Part shown: positions 12,701 through 23,654 of the stretch, piece after piece
How positions within the stretch are numbered: position 1 is the stretch's first letter
Layout: the number at the start of each line of letters is the position of its first letter
From: Serpula lacrymans var. lacrymans S7.9
Lineage: Eukaryota; Basidiomycota; Agaricomycetes; Boletales; Serpulaceae
Direction of reading: 5' to 3'
Assembly: GCF_000218685.1 (NCBI RefSeq)
Contig: NW_006763292.1
Coordinates: 1,323,470 to 1,387,469, forward strand
DNA length: 64,000 bases
Notes under the pieces: model-generated
What the model saw: the letters and a program-made list of their open reading frames with translations, nothing else
What the model was told of the DNA's origin: nothing
The model's database searches: none
Position numbers and translations under genes: made by a program

Positions 12701-13081
12701 CAGGGACTCGTCCTCCTTCTTTCTGATAGAGAAGAAGTCGTCATAGGCATTAAATCTCTTCCCAGGCTTCTTAGAGACGTGCACAATTGCCAGTTTCTCC
12801 CAGATCTTGACAGGATCATCAATGATGCCATCAAGATGGATGCGCTGCTTTTTGGTGACATTGAGATATAATGCACCAGCAGCCTTTTCAGCTCTCAACT
12901 CCCATTTCTCTATTGCTTCAGCGTCAGTCCCAGGACACTTTTCAGCGCCAGAGACGGGCCTCCACAGTCCCTTGGTCATCAACCAAGCTTGCATTTCACC
13001 ACTCCACTGGGGGTAGTTAGTGCCAGACAAGGGATGGAACTTGGGATCAGAGTCAGACATGATGGGTGTTGTATAAGACAA
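9699..13081 (-). pseudogene. Copia gag-pol polyprotein with one frameshift, truncated
   Basis: The first segment (13081-11029) carries a UBN2-like gag (residues 20-215), a CCHC knuckle CDFCGLLGHTQDKC (240-253) and a protease with the active site DTGAT (336-340). It then has the GAG-pre-integrase HHCC zone (472-511) and the integrase core with Asp538 (HSD), Asp558/559 (FIDDH) and Glu636 (GVAER). At about 11029 a single base seems lost: HATP continues in the next frame as ELWYGC, so the remaining 441-residue frame is the same gene, not a second ORF. It contains WVFKIKHNSDGTVEHYKARY, SIDIFHAFLNG, KAIYGTKQGGRMW and a catalytic FVDD. After LHFKPRD the match ends and RNase H is absent. Apart from the frameshift and truncation the coding sequence is clean, so the insertion is fairly young. 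Confidence 0.9.
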
Positions 13082-13868
13082 TAGAGCAATGATAAATGAT
13101 GTAGGAGACGGCTATAGGCGATGGAATAGTGGCAAAGACAATGGGCAACAGTAGGAGGCGAGCAGATAAGATGGTGAGGCGGTAGAGAGATAATATGGAG
13201 AGGGTCAGAAAGTGCAAGGATAGGTCCAAATAGGGTCCAAAAAGCATCCAAAAGCGATCCAGGAGGGTGCTAAGGCTTCCTAGTGCTGCTACAGGGTTAC
13301 GCCTGTGTTCCCCTTTCAATTCCACACTGATATTAACAGAGAAATCGCCTCGAGACAGTGTTGGTTAATAGGGCTTGTATATGAGTCAACAAAGTGACTT
13401 AAGCTCCCCAAACACCGCAGACTGAGAGAGGCTCTAGGCAACAGCAAACTGAGGCAATGCAGGCAAGCTTCACAGTCTATAGGCTTGTTCTATCTGATAA
13501 TGGACAGAGTAGAGAAGATTGGAGCTTTATGCACACACCAGATATGCCAAAAAGCGAAAAATAGGGCAAAAAGTCGAAATTGATGCAGAGACAGATAAGA
13601 TGGATGGATTGCCACCAAATCAGAGGTATAGGGAACATTTTTATAGAGTAATAGATGGCCCAAATATCACAAGAAGTGAAGCACAGGATGTGGAGATATG
13701 CAATAGGGGTCCAATAGGGGTAACTTGCAACAAGGAGTTGTTGTTGGAGATCAAGATGAGATCAGAGTAATCTGAGGTAATGGATGAGATAATAAGAGTC
13801 CCAGAAGACAATGGTTACGATGGATAAGCAGTAGGACACTTGGATAGTGAGATATGAGGTCAGGAAGA

Positions 13869-13893
13869 TGGCTAGAGCACAGGGCTCATAACC
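13869..13893 (-). promoter_or_regulatory. primer-binding site complementary to a half tRNA-Met
   Basis: On the + strand these 25 bases read as part of an elongator tRNA-Met: end of the D loop, TAGAGC, then the anticodon arm CAGGG-CTCATAA-CC with anticodon CAT. The stretch stops two bases into the 3' side of the anticodon stem and abuts the LTR end. Thus the minus-strand RNA would pair with a tRNA cleaved in or next to the anticodon loop. Drosophila copia is known to be primed by a half tRNA-iMet in this way. Confidence 0.75.
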
Positions 13894-14213
13894 TATTAAG
13901 AACAAAGCTTGAAGGAAGTGTCTAGCCACTTGCTGAGAGCAATCAGGGGCTGGAACTAGAGTCCAATGTGAGTAACTGTATTATTAGAGAGTATGACAGG
14001 TATACAGTACCTAGAGTCCAATGTGAGTAACTAGAGAATAGGAAGCATTGGACTCTGCAGTACTGTCCGAAGTTTTGTAAACAAAGGTAAACAAAGCAGC
14101 CACAAAGGCAAAATAATAGAGAACACAATCAATAGTGAATGATAGAAGAATAGATAGAGAAAGGAATGAAAATATATAGGTAGCACAAAGGTGCAGAATC
14201 ACCAAAACTAACA
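13894..14213 (-). repeat. Copia LTR, family C (5' LTR of the element at 9.7-14.2 kb)
   Basis: 320 bp, starting TGTTAGTTTTGGTG and ending TTCTTAATA when read on the minus strand. Nearly identical to 19834-20153 and 42075-42394. Each copy holds the 16-mer ACTCACATTGGACTCT twice, about 60 bp apart. The ends TGTTA/TAATA are near-inverted repeats. Confidence 0.88.
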
Positions 14214-16378
14214 AATGTGCATGGACATTTTGGGAAGTAGGGGCTGTTCTTTTAATACTGTAGGTAGATTGATGGATCTAAGAGGAACTTTTATCTATTA
14301 GTACAGAGTTGGATCACAATGCTACCATAAGTAAAAGGGCATACTGGACGTGTTGCCATTGACATTTTGGTAAATAGTGGCTGTGTGACAACCCAATGGG
14401 ACTGTAAAGCACAAAACAACATACCAGTAATAATCATTGACCTATCTGAAATCTTGGTGGCCATATTTAGGTGAGTTGACTATTTGGTACATCAAGGCTG
14501 TGATAATGCCAGCTAATGATACAACTCTTTGAAGAGAAATAAGAACTTGTAAAAATCAAGCCAGAAAACAATCTTACTTGGTGTCAGCCTACAGGACTCT
14601 CTACAGATTTGTCAGTCATCATGCCGGAACATCAAAATGGTGTAGTCCAAATCTCCATTACTCAGAAATGCACTAAAGCCCATTCTTCATTGACTTTGCG
14701 TCTCGACAATATTGGGGTGGACTCGGATGGCCGTGACAGAGTACAGTACACACTAGCAAATTAATAGCGAGCATGTTTAGGACTTTGAGATGCATTCTGA
14801 CTGCTGAACTTGAATAGACTGAGAGGGCACCTAAAGAAGATTCATCAACCACTGGCAAGTTTAGATCTTTGAGTAAAGAAGGGTTCCAAATATAAATGTG
14901 TAAACTTGCCTGAAGGAAAGCACTGTATGTCAGACGTACTCAGGCTTGAGTTCAGTTGAAAAAAGGGGATTGGGGATGCCAGTAGTTTGTGGCTGAAGCT
15001 TAGCACCAACTTGGAAACTCTTAACCATGCTAATGGTAAGTCTTCAAGTTCTCAAAATTTGTGCACATCCCATACCTATCAACCTGATGACAACCGGCAG
15101 AATATTGTGATCTTGGTTATGAGGACAATAGGAACTGCAGTTTGGATTCTGATCTAAGCTCAAAGCACAAAGGTGGATTCATCGCCATGACTCAAATCTT
15201 GGAGCTTCAGAACCATCTTACTGATAAATCAGAGGAATTAGAAGACCTCTGTGAAAGAGCTGCAGACTTATCATATCAGTTAGCACTTTTGGAAGGTTTT
15301 GGGATACCCAAGTGTGACTTACCTTGCTACAAGAATTGGAGCTCTGAGGATTGACAAAACAGGCCAGGATTGATTCCAATGTCATAGTTATCATCCTACA
15401 GAGCAATATATGAAAGTGTCTAGAATAAAATTGACAAAATAGTACTGAAGAACAAGTATAATCATGATATGATCTGCCACAAATTACATGATGAAATTTT
15501 ACACTAATCCACGGGCACCTGGAGCTCTTCTTTGTATCACAGACAAGAGAGCTGCTGCAATGGGGGAGTCAGGCTGCTCCACTGATGCAGTGTAATATCT
15601 TGATAGAAGATACTCTGGCACTATGTGGTTCAGCGTGTCAAGTATTACATTCCTCATCCTCTTGATTTCAAGCAGTGGTTGGTGAGGTCCACGAGTGATG
15701 GATGGGAAGCTCCAGACCTCCAGTTGTTGATAAATAAATATAGCTAATATCATCTTGATGGTCAAGTTGACAGTCTCATTTGATTTAGAAAAAATGCACT
15801 AGTTCCGCAAGATTAGTAATGGTGGACTTGGCCAATCCTGTCAAATAAGCCCAACTCAATGTGGTCTCCTTGTAATCTTATATGCCTAAAAAATGGTCAG
15901 ATTCCGGTTAAAAATACAATGAGTTGACGATGTGGAGAAATGCTGGGTGGTCAAAATGGCTGCCAGAGGAAACCAAGTTCATGGTAGCCTAGCCCAAGTG
16001 CTGCGTGTAACAAAATAGGCAATATAGAATACCAGTGCCCAGAATGTGGTGCTTATTCTTGAATTGTAATACAGTTGCATGTAATTTGCGTGAAAGAATC
16101 TGTAACCGAGACCTTGATGCCAGTATAGCAGTGCTTGAACTTCCTGCTTATTCCTGCTTTTTGGCTCTGCAGCCTTGAAACATAGTGGCTCTGTGCCATT
16201 GTTGCGGAATGATGCTACATGGATAAGAGAATGAAGGGCAGTGATAACCTTAAAATATAGTGTCAACAAGCAAGGAGGGCTCTCGAGCCTGAGGCAAATC
16301 AAGCAATGTAATGAGAAGTGTAGGTCAGAAGTACAAGAAGTGGATGATCATGTAGAACTAACCACCCTTGACATGTAA
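14214..16378. other. relic region with weak coding traces
   Basis: No family recognised with confidence. On the + strand at 14335-14475 a short frame reads DILVNSGC and then NNIPV, which is reminiscent of a gypsy retropepsin with the catalytic Asp changed to Asn. A related 30-base stretch lies just upstream at 14219. On the minus strand 15979-16302 reads LLYWHQGLGYRFFHANYMQL and FWALVFYIAYF, and 15499-15765 ends ALLSVIQRRAPGARGLV; both look like decayed protein-coding sequence of one unrecognised gene. On the + strand 15142-15354 is an open frame of 70 codons without known motifs. Confidence 0.3.
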
Positions 16379-16744
16379 TGTGACAACACCAACAAGACAC
16401 AGTCTTGGGGCACTGGAGCATAATGAAAACAACACTCAAAAGAAGAGGAAGAGGTGGGGGTGGTTACCCATTAGGATTCAACAAGTTAGTTGTTGGTAGA
16501 CAACAGGAGGACTCGCTGAGTCCTTCCCCATGTATTACTCCTGTATATATACTAAAATACATGAGGTACTGTACAATTGTAAATAAAGTTTAAAGTCTGA
16601 TGTCTAGCATGTGACCGGTCACATGGTGAGTCTAGACACTGGTCAGGTGTTGTGTTACATGACTGGTCATGTGACTTGGAAAAAGTAAAAGTAAAAGTAC
16701 GAAAAAGTGAAGTGTAAGTAGGTACTGGTATGTCAATTGTAACA
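16379..16744 (-). repeat. solo LTR, family B, target duplication TGTAA
   Basis: 366 bp flanked by TGTAA at 16374-16378 and again at 16745-16749. On the + strand it begins TGTGACAAC and ends CAATTGTAACA. It shares most of its length with 49351-49757: the block around TGTATATATACTAAAATAC, AATAAAGTTTAAAG and the palindrome CATGTGACCGGTCACATG. The end near 16379 is diverged from the other copy. Orientation is taken from the U5 shared with family A, which makes it minus. Confidence 0.85.
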
Positions 16745-17451
16745 TGTAACCCATTGGGTCCACTGCAATTGATAGACAAGCCCTTGTTTAGATACTTGAA
16801 AGCAAGCCAAGAAGACTCTCACACTCCAAAACACATTGTGATCAGTGTAAGGCAAACATCTATATACTTAATGGCTGAGAGCTGAACCACATGCCACACA
16901 GGCACAGTGTCCTTCATCCGATTGAAGGATTGTGCAGTTGTATCTATGGTGCACAAGGTTGGATCAGAGAATATGTTAATAAAATTTAAACAAACCTTCT
17001 AAGTCAGTGGAGGCACTGCTACTGTAACTGTCCACTATGTAGTTCACAAATGAAGTGTAAGAAGCTGGAGATGAGGTCGACATTGAGCAAATTGTCTGAA
17101 CCACAATGTTATTACCTACCTGATATTTTCTGACCAGCCAAACCACCGTCAAAATGCTGGCTGCTAGAAGGCACTTCCGCAGCACTGACACTTCTAGAGA
17201 CAGAACTCATATGGCCATGGCTAGATACTGGCTGATGCTGGTGAGGTGGCTCAATAATACCTGCCACATGACTCCCACTTTGAATGGAGTCTGTAGGGAC
17301 ACTGGGACACCATGCAGGGAATCCATTACATCCAGTTTTCATTTCTTCATTGCTGGCGCTGCACAGGTTGATTGCAACTAGGTCCAGCTTGGGATTTGCT
17401 GGGACACTGAGACCTGGATGAACTATCATTGAGAGCAGAACTTGATGTAGC
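16745..17451. other. no gene recognised
   Basis: The minus strand has an open stretch 17112-17429 rich in Ser, Pro and His without a known domain. I cannot call it a gene. Confidence 0.25.
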
Positions 17452-17520
17452 TGTTACGATAACACAATTTTTGGACCTTTCCTTCATTTTCATTCTCCGC
17501 TTTAAACCTTGTATACTTTA
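17452..17520 (+). repeat. LTR family A fragment, U3 start only
   Basis: About 70 bp starting TGTTACGATAACACAATTTT and ending at GTATACTTTA. It matches the start of the family A LTRs at 30484 and 36150, then diverges. Confidence 0.7.
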
Positions 17521-19833
17521 TGGTTTTCAAGTCAGATGCCCATTTAGCCTCTGCTTATTCATTGGTAGGGCGCGTGGATTGGTTGTCAGCGGTTATTGTG
17601 GGTGCTTAATCACTTGCTGTGATGGGTTACTAAGAAGCTTTATAAGCGGGTCATAGAATACATTGCAACTCACCAAGGCTGCCCCTAAAAGATAGGTAGT
17701 TCATGGCTGGGATTGACGGGTGAATCAGTTGCCCATAATCTAAAATATAGATGCAAAAAGTCAGTATATTGAGTATACAGGCACAATCTTGAGTCCACTT
17801 GCCTTAAACGGGTATGAATCCCAACTCAGTGATATTTGCAGCCTGCACGTAAAACCACTCTTCATCATCTCCACAACTACAATAAAGATCATCTGTAATT
17901 CCCCAGAGCAGGTTATCACCCCAGTTGGGATCAAGGTCTGATGATAAGTCAGTAATGCCGAGTGAGTCTAGAATACTAAGAGCACAGACCTTCTTGCCCA
18001 AAAGGTATTCCAGCCATCACCCATCAGCTCAATGTCAACTGGAAAGAGTAAGCTTGTGTGTAGGTGATTGGGTTAGCTTGCTGCAAGGGGTTTTAGATCA
18101 CAAAAATGGGTACCCACTAATAACCATGCATAGGACTGTTCCATATTCCCGAGTTCCAAGTTGTACATTGTTCCTAAATTTACTGATGGGCTCCGCACTT
18201 CCCATTTTTTACCACATGTAGTCTTTGCTTTGAAATTGTGGGAAGAAGGCGACTCAAAGCATGAAGAATAGAACTAACTGGCAAGAAGGACATGATGAAA
18301 CAAAGAATAGATTGCCTGGGCCATGCAACATACAAGACTTTGGAGATTATGATGAAAATTGCCGGGGAGCCATATAATTTCAGTGTAACTTGTGTCATTA
18401 GTTTATCAGAATAGTAAGGTTAGTTAGTGTGTGTTGAGAGACACCATTGAGATAAGATGAATGTGTGTTGCCAACTTCAAGTTTGAACTTTGAAAGGCAG
18501 AAAATGGACAAATTTGGAGACTCACTGAGTGTAAATGGTATTAATATTCAATGAGTAGTATTTAATATATCATTTTACACTGCAGTGTCTGGGGAGCTGC
18601 TGTTTTCTCTCATATACAAACCTGGGTTCCCACTGAATCAGTGCAAATAGTTAGTAGCAAGTTGTTAAAACAACAGGGCAGGCATCAACCCAATAACTTA
18701 AACTGCTAAACACCCCCCTCACATTTTAAGCTGTCACCCGACACTTCTAGCTTATATACAACATCCGGTATGGAAGGTAGCTATACTTGCAAAATATCCT
18801 ATTGTCAGCCCCCCACCCATTCCAAGAGCAAGCAACCTCAGGATATGCCTTCCTATAATCCCTCAAGTCAGTGACCTCAACATGCTTCCCAGCATCAGAG
18901 TGCACAACTACCTACCAAACTTTTCCCTGTTGCTCTGCCGGTAAGATTATAATTTATTTGACGATGTTAATGAGCCAAATGATCCCCAAGGCCTTCCCTA
19001 TCTATATTGGCACCAATGGTGCTGGATTTTTCGGCTGCTGTTGAGGACGAACATCATACTGAGAAGATGTTTGTGGAGATGAGGGGACAAAAAAGTCACC
19101 TGGAGGCTAAACTATTCAAAAGTCAAGTTCTTGGTGCTCTAAAGTGTCCGGAATGAGCTCGTTATGGTAGCAATAGCATTACTGTAATGGTTCAGGACCT
19201 TGGGATAGATCTGAACATACCTTGCAGCTTGGTTTTGTCAGATTTTGCTGCTTGTTATCCACTTGAGGGTTATGGGGAGGATTGAAAGCTTGTGAGGCAA
19301 GAAATACAGCTATGTCAATATCTTGATAAACTGACCTGTACTACCAGTGTAATCAACCATGGCATAGCTCTAGTTTGCTTTGACAAATCATGATCTTTTT
19401 TGCATATGTATTCCATTGCATTTCTCTATGTATTATGTCTGGCTGATCCATTCAGCCTGATAAACATGTAATTCTGTGTAGGACATTTACCTGTTGTTTT
19501 GCACTATTACTCTTTCTTCTGGTTGTTTTAAAAATGTCTAGTTGTCAATAGAATATTTTTGATGTGCAAATTTTAAATCACAACCCAAGGCATTGCCCTA
19601 CCAGCAGGTTACTCAATCAATAAGTTGGTATTATGTGTATTACTGGCCAGGCCTGTTTTTCTTGGAGGCATTATGATTACTGATTACCATATTCGCAAGT
19701 GCCAGATACAGCCCACTGAAAGTTTGAACTTTGCAATTGATCAATTGAGCTATACTCAGGCTGTACTGAACTTTGTGAACACTCACCTGTATCATTCTGT
19801 TACTGCAATGACTGGGATGCCTAATCAATAAGA
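17521..19833. other. no gene recognised
   Basis: About 2.3 kb without a frame I can assign. Short minus-strand open frames (17804-18001, acidic, ending ELGFIPV) and a C-rich patch near 18710-18830 are present, but nothing shows homology to a known family by eye. Confidence 0.3.
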
Positions 19834-20153
19834 TGTTAGTTTTGGTGATTCTACACCTTTGTGCTACCTATATATTTTCATTCCTTTCTCTATCTATTCT
19901 TCTATCATTCACTATTGATTGTGTTCTCTATTATTATGCCTTTGTGGCTGCTTTGTTTACCTTTGTTTACAAAACTTCGGACAGTACTGCAGAGTCCAAT
20001 GCTTCCTATTCTCTAGTTACTCACATTGGACTCTAGGTACTGTATACCTGTCATACTCTCTAATAATACAGTTACTCACATTGGACTCTAGTTCCAGCCC
20101 CTGATTGCTCTCAGCAAGTGGCTAGACACTTCCTTCAAGCTTTGTTCTTAATC
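19834..20153 (+). repeat. solo LTR, family C
   Basis: Full-length copy of the 320-bp LTR seen at 13894 and 42075. Flanks are TAAGA before and CACAT after, so no target duplication is visible; it may have been lost, or the copy arose by recombination between elements. Confidence 0.85.
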
Positions 20154-20499
20154 ACATTTTCCCTCACCATATCTGGTTTCCTGCAACTAGTAAGCATAGT
20201 GCAGTAATTTCCATGACCCATCTGCTATAAAACTTGTTATAAAAAGGTAAGTTCAAGTTTTAATTCATCCCCCTGCTAGTACTTCTCTGATACCTCATGT
20301 CCAACAACGAGAATGGCAGAGAATATCAACATAGCTTTGATACAACTCTTGATAATGCAAACCCTGGCAAGTGTGGGCAAAGCTCCGCATTAGAGCTGGG
20401 ACCTAGGAAAAAACTGTACATTTTATGCTATATTAAGAATATGCCCTCTAACTTAGGCTGCCCAACCTACCTAATATCACAGTGCTGTACAGGATCCTC

Positions 20500-21680
20500 T
20501 TGTTCATCACAGTTGCCACTTTGGGAGGGCCATACATGCATTTTGCAATGTTCAAGGTCTTATTGAAAACAGAATTGAGCATATGATCTCAGATCAGCCT
20601 GAAGAAGAATTTATTGCGGAGTATTATCACTTTCTAGAGGACACAAGGAACAACTTGTCTTTTTGGATTTGCTCAAACTAGTAGTCGGGCTTGAAAAACA
20701 TTTGATGAGGGAAGACTCTTCTGAGGAGGAAATAATCCACATTGCAGACATGGTATCTTTGTTTTTTTTATCCAATGATCTAACAACAAGCATTTATTAC
20801 ACAGTTTCAGAAGGGAGCCAACAGAGCTAGGGCAGATAACACCAAAGGTATTAAAAGTGCTGTCATTGACTGGATCACACCCAAGGGACAGACACTTTTG
20901 CCTCACATCCATCACAATGTCAAAGCTGGTTGTAGCTTCAACCATGAATGCACTGGCACTCTCTTATGTCCTGCAGGGTTAGACTGGTCCAATACCGAGT
21001 AAGCTTCCTTAAATTTTTATCCAGTGATCCGTTGTATTAACCAAATGTAACAGGATCAAAAGTAAACTTATGAATGTTCAAACTTATGTTTCCGCTGATC
21101 AATGGCCAATTGTGCTATATGCCAACTACCAGTATAACATCAAGGATCCTTGGAATGGCCTGCTAAGAAGCAGCCTACTTGTTAATGTGTGTAGCAGCCT
21201 TTACGCTAATTATTTTATGCTTCACTTTTTCCACAGGCTTTTAAACGCATTTTTACTTCACCCAGTTCCATCAACCAAGAGCCTAAAGCAACACACTCTG
21301 GTAACACCCAAATACATAGTATGCAAGCCATAACAAAGGCTTTTATTGCATATGTGGCTATGAAAGTAAGTAAATACATTCTTATCTACAAAGCTTTTAT
21401 CTACATTGTTTCACAGGTTTATTTTGCTCTCATGTCCGCTCAAGTCTTCTCGTGCACAGATCTTGTGACTGATTCTGAATGATTCTACAACCTGGAGGAG
21501 AGTGATCAAGTTGAACAGATAATAACATAGTAGAATCGGTATGTAAAATCTTAAGTGTTTGCTTTGGTGTGGTGCTAATATTTCAAAAAGGGCTGTTTTC
21601 CGTCCCCAAAACATGCACATTCAAGAAATAGTGCTCTGGCCAAGATCCGAGAAAAGCAGGCTGCTATAAGAAACCAGTAG
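20500..21680 (+). pseudogene. DUF6698-family protein, degraded
   Basis: Blocks recognisable in order: GRAIHAFCNVQGLIENRIEH near 20530, HLMREDSSEEEIIHIADM near 20725, and after an intron (20753-20804) KSAVIDWITPKGQ near 20865. Then come GTLLCPAGLDWSN near 20965, an intron at 21187-21236, RIFTSPSSINQEPKATHSGN near 21255, an intron at 21366-21416, and VYFALMSAQVFSCTD. A last exon near 21595-21680 ends ALAKIREKQAAIRNQ and stop. A frameshift lies near 20655; a TGA stands where Arg is expected before FYN near 21480, and two adjacent TAG codons stand where two Trp are expected near 21520. DUF6698 is a basidiomycete family of unknown role, often numerous. The start is not certain. Confidence 0.7.
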
Positions 21681-22127
21681 ATTTAGTAGCACTACTAGTA
21701 GGTGAAGTTCAGTGTTTCCGGCGGGCTCTTTTCACTCGAACTTTTGTTGCATATATATCAGAGTACTACAATGCCTTGCTCTGTGTATTAGTAGTTTTCT
21801 ATACTAGTTACCAACAATGGTATATAAAGTTGACCTGACACAAAATCTGATTAAGGTCTACTATGAATGCTGGTGTAGTGATTGCTCATGACAGACACGA
21901 TGATACTCAAGATCATTAGCTAGCTGTTAGACACAATCTGATCATTGCATGGCTAGCAAAAACCATGACATAATTCACAAGGATGCTAAGGCTGATAAAA
22001 TTGAAAGCTTCTGCTATTACTTCACCACAGTCACCACAGTGACAATCTCCTCAAGTTGCAGCATTGTTAGTGTTAGCTACCACAGACCAACAAGTTGGTA
22101 GAAAATGATCAATTAAGGCTTACTTAT
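21681..22127. other. no gene recognised
   Basis: AT-rich spacer between the DUF6698 pseudogene and a solo LTR. Confidence 0.4.
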
Positions 22128-22539
22128 TGTTACAATACACAATTTTTGGACCTTTAAATTTCATTCTCCTCTTTAACTTTCTTCTGTAGTTCTCACACAC
22201 TGTGCCATGTGGCGCTTTCCATTTTGTTCAAACTCCACCTTCTCACGCTGCGCTGCCTTTCTTTATTTTTAGCTACAAGTATCTCACACAGTAGAGCTGG
22301 TCACACTGGCTGTGCCCCATGACATCATCAGCCACTGCCTTCATCAACTGTATAATACACATGTACAAACAACCTATAGTAGTATATATAGCCCAATAGA
22401 TCAAGGAGACTCCTCAGCAAGTCCTCCTGTTGTTTATCCACAATATACCTGGTCCTATCATAAGGGGTATCCACTCCCCTCACTTCTTATAGCTTTGTCT
22501 GAGTTGTGCGCCAGAGTATACAAACTCTTGGTTGTAACA
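22128..22539 (+). repeat. solo LTR, family A, near-matching target duplication
   Basis: 412 bp from TGTTACAATACACAA to GGTTGTAACA, with a TATATA promoter box near 22383. Flanked by CTTAT (22123-22127) and CGTAT (22540-22544), a 5-bp duplication with one change. Confidence 0.85.
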
Positions 22540-23654
22540 CGTATCCATTGCTTCACCAAGGCTAGAGGACCGATGAACCTTTTGAGTTGCTACATTGCTA
22601 ACATAACTTACCATATACATAGAACTGACTAGTTCAGATACACAAGTCAACACTTTACCAGAGCCAAAAGACTGATGGACCTGCCAGGTTGTTAAATCAC
22701 TGGCATAGGCTATCATATACCAAACATAATGCTAGAACTGACTATCTAATGTATAGCCACTGGGCGTTTATCAGAGTTGATCAGAGCCAAGAACTCTGAG
22801 GTAGATGTTGTATAGTGTAAATTCACCCAGAGCATACAAGCCTTTATCTTACGGTCAATCAGAATGATACTTAAGGTGGACATTTTAGAGTCGATAGTGT
22901 CATTTAAGGGCATTTATAGTCTTATTATACTTTCACCAATTTCCTGATGTGGATGGGATGTGATTCTAATACTTTTTTCTGGCTGTTTACATCAAAGGTA
23001 GGCAGTTCACTGGCACAAGGACTCTATAAAGTGATGTTAGCTGTAAACCGAGGCATCATAGAAAGAAATGCTCCTTACCCTGTCATCTCTATTGATTCTC
23101 CAGGCAACCTGTAGCAAAAATTGTCTGAGTTGTCTGGCTTCCATAGACACACCAATATACATTGTTTGCCACCTGCACAAAGCACAAACTATCTCATGCC
23201 CCTTATTGACAGCTTCCATTTGTCCAACTCACACCTTTCCTCTGCCCATGGTTCAAGCTGGCATGATGCAATGATGTTCTCAGGATTTTGTGCATCAGGG
23301 AACATATCAATGTCACTGTGTGTGGTGAAAAAATATTGCCATGTCAAAACCTTGCAATCAGCCGCAAAAACCATCTTGAAGTGGGTAGGGGGATGGACCA
23401 CATGAGGAAACCTCCAACATAAAAGAAATTTGTCTGGCTCTACTTGAATGAAGTACAAGTCTTTGATGCAACTGCTTGTTATCATGGCTCCACAGTGAAG
23501 GTAGTATTCAGAGTGCTTTATTTCTATGCAAGTATTTCTGTTAGAATACAGTACACATACCAATATTGTTCTTCAATACCCACCAAACATTGTAGTGTCC
23601 CTTTCTCCAACCTACTTCAACTTTCAATTTGATTCAGGGAATATTAGCCAGGCC
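22540..23654. other. relic coding traces, unassigned
   Basis: The + strand at 23040-23405 gives broken stretches such as CLPPAQSTNYLMPLIDSFHL and SAHGSSWHDAMMFSG that look like old coding sequence. I cannot name the family. Confidence 0.25.

Larger units (their letters stand above)
9735..14213 (-). mobile_element. Copia retrotransposon, 5' LTR to reverse transcriptase, 3' truncated
   Basis: In minus orientation: a 320-bp 5' LTR (14213-13894), an adjoining primer-binding site (13893-13869), a leader of about 790 bp, and gag-pol from 13081. The pol frame loses homology near 9735, just after the reverse-transcriptase core, so RNase H, polypurine tract and 3' LTR are missing. The LTR was assigned to this element because two solo copies of it exist (19834 and 42075) and the tRNA-complementary site starts at the exact base where the LTR ends. 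No target duplication can be scored because the 3' end is lost. Confidence 0.82.

Noticed and set aside
13519..13770. Open frame on the + strand inside the Copia leader
   Set aside because: Antisense to the element, between primer site and gag, with no recognisable domain; most likely chance.
19829..20158. Target duplication around the family C solo LTR
   Set aside because: Flanking pentamers TAAGA and CACAT do not match.
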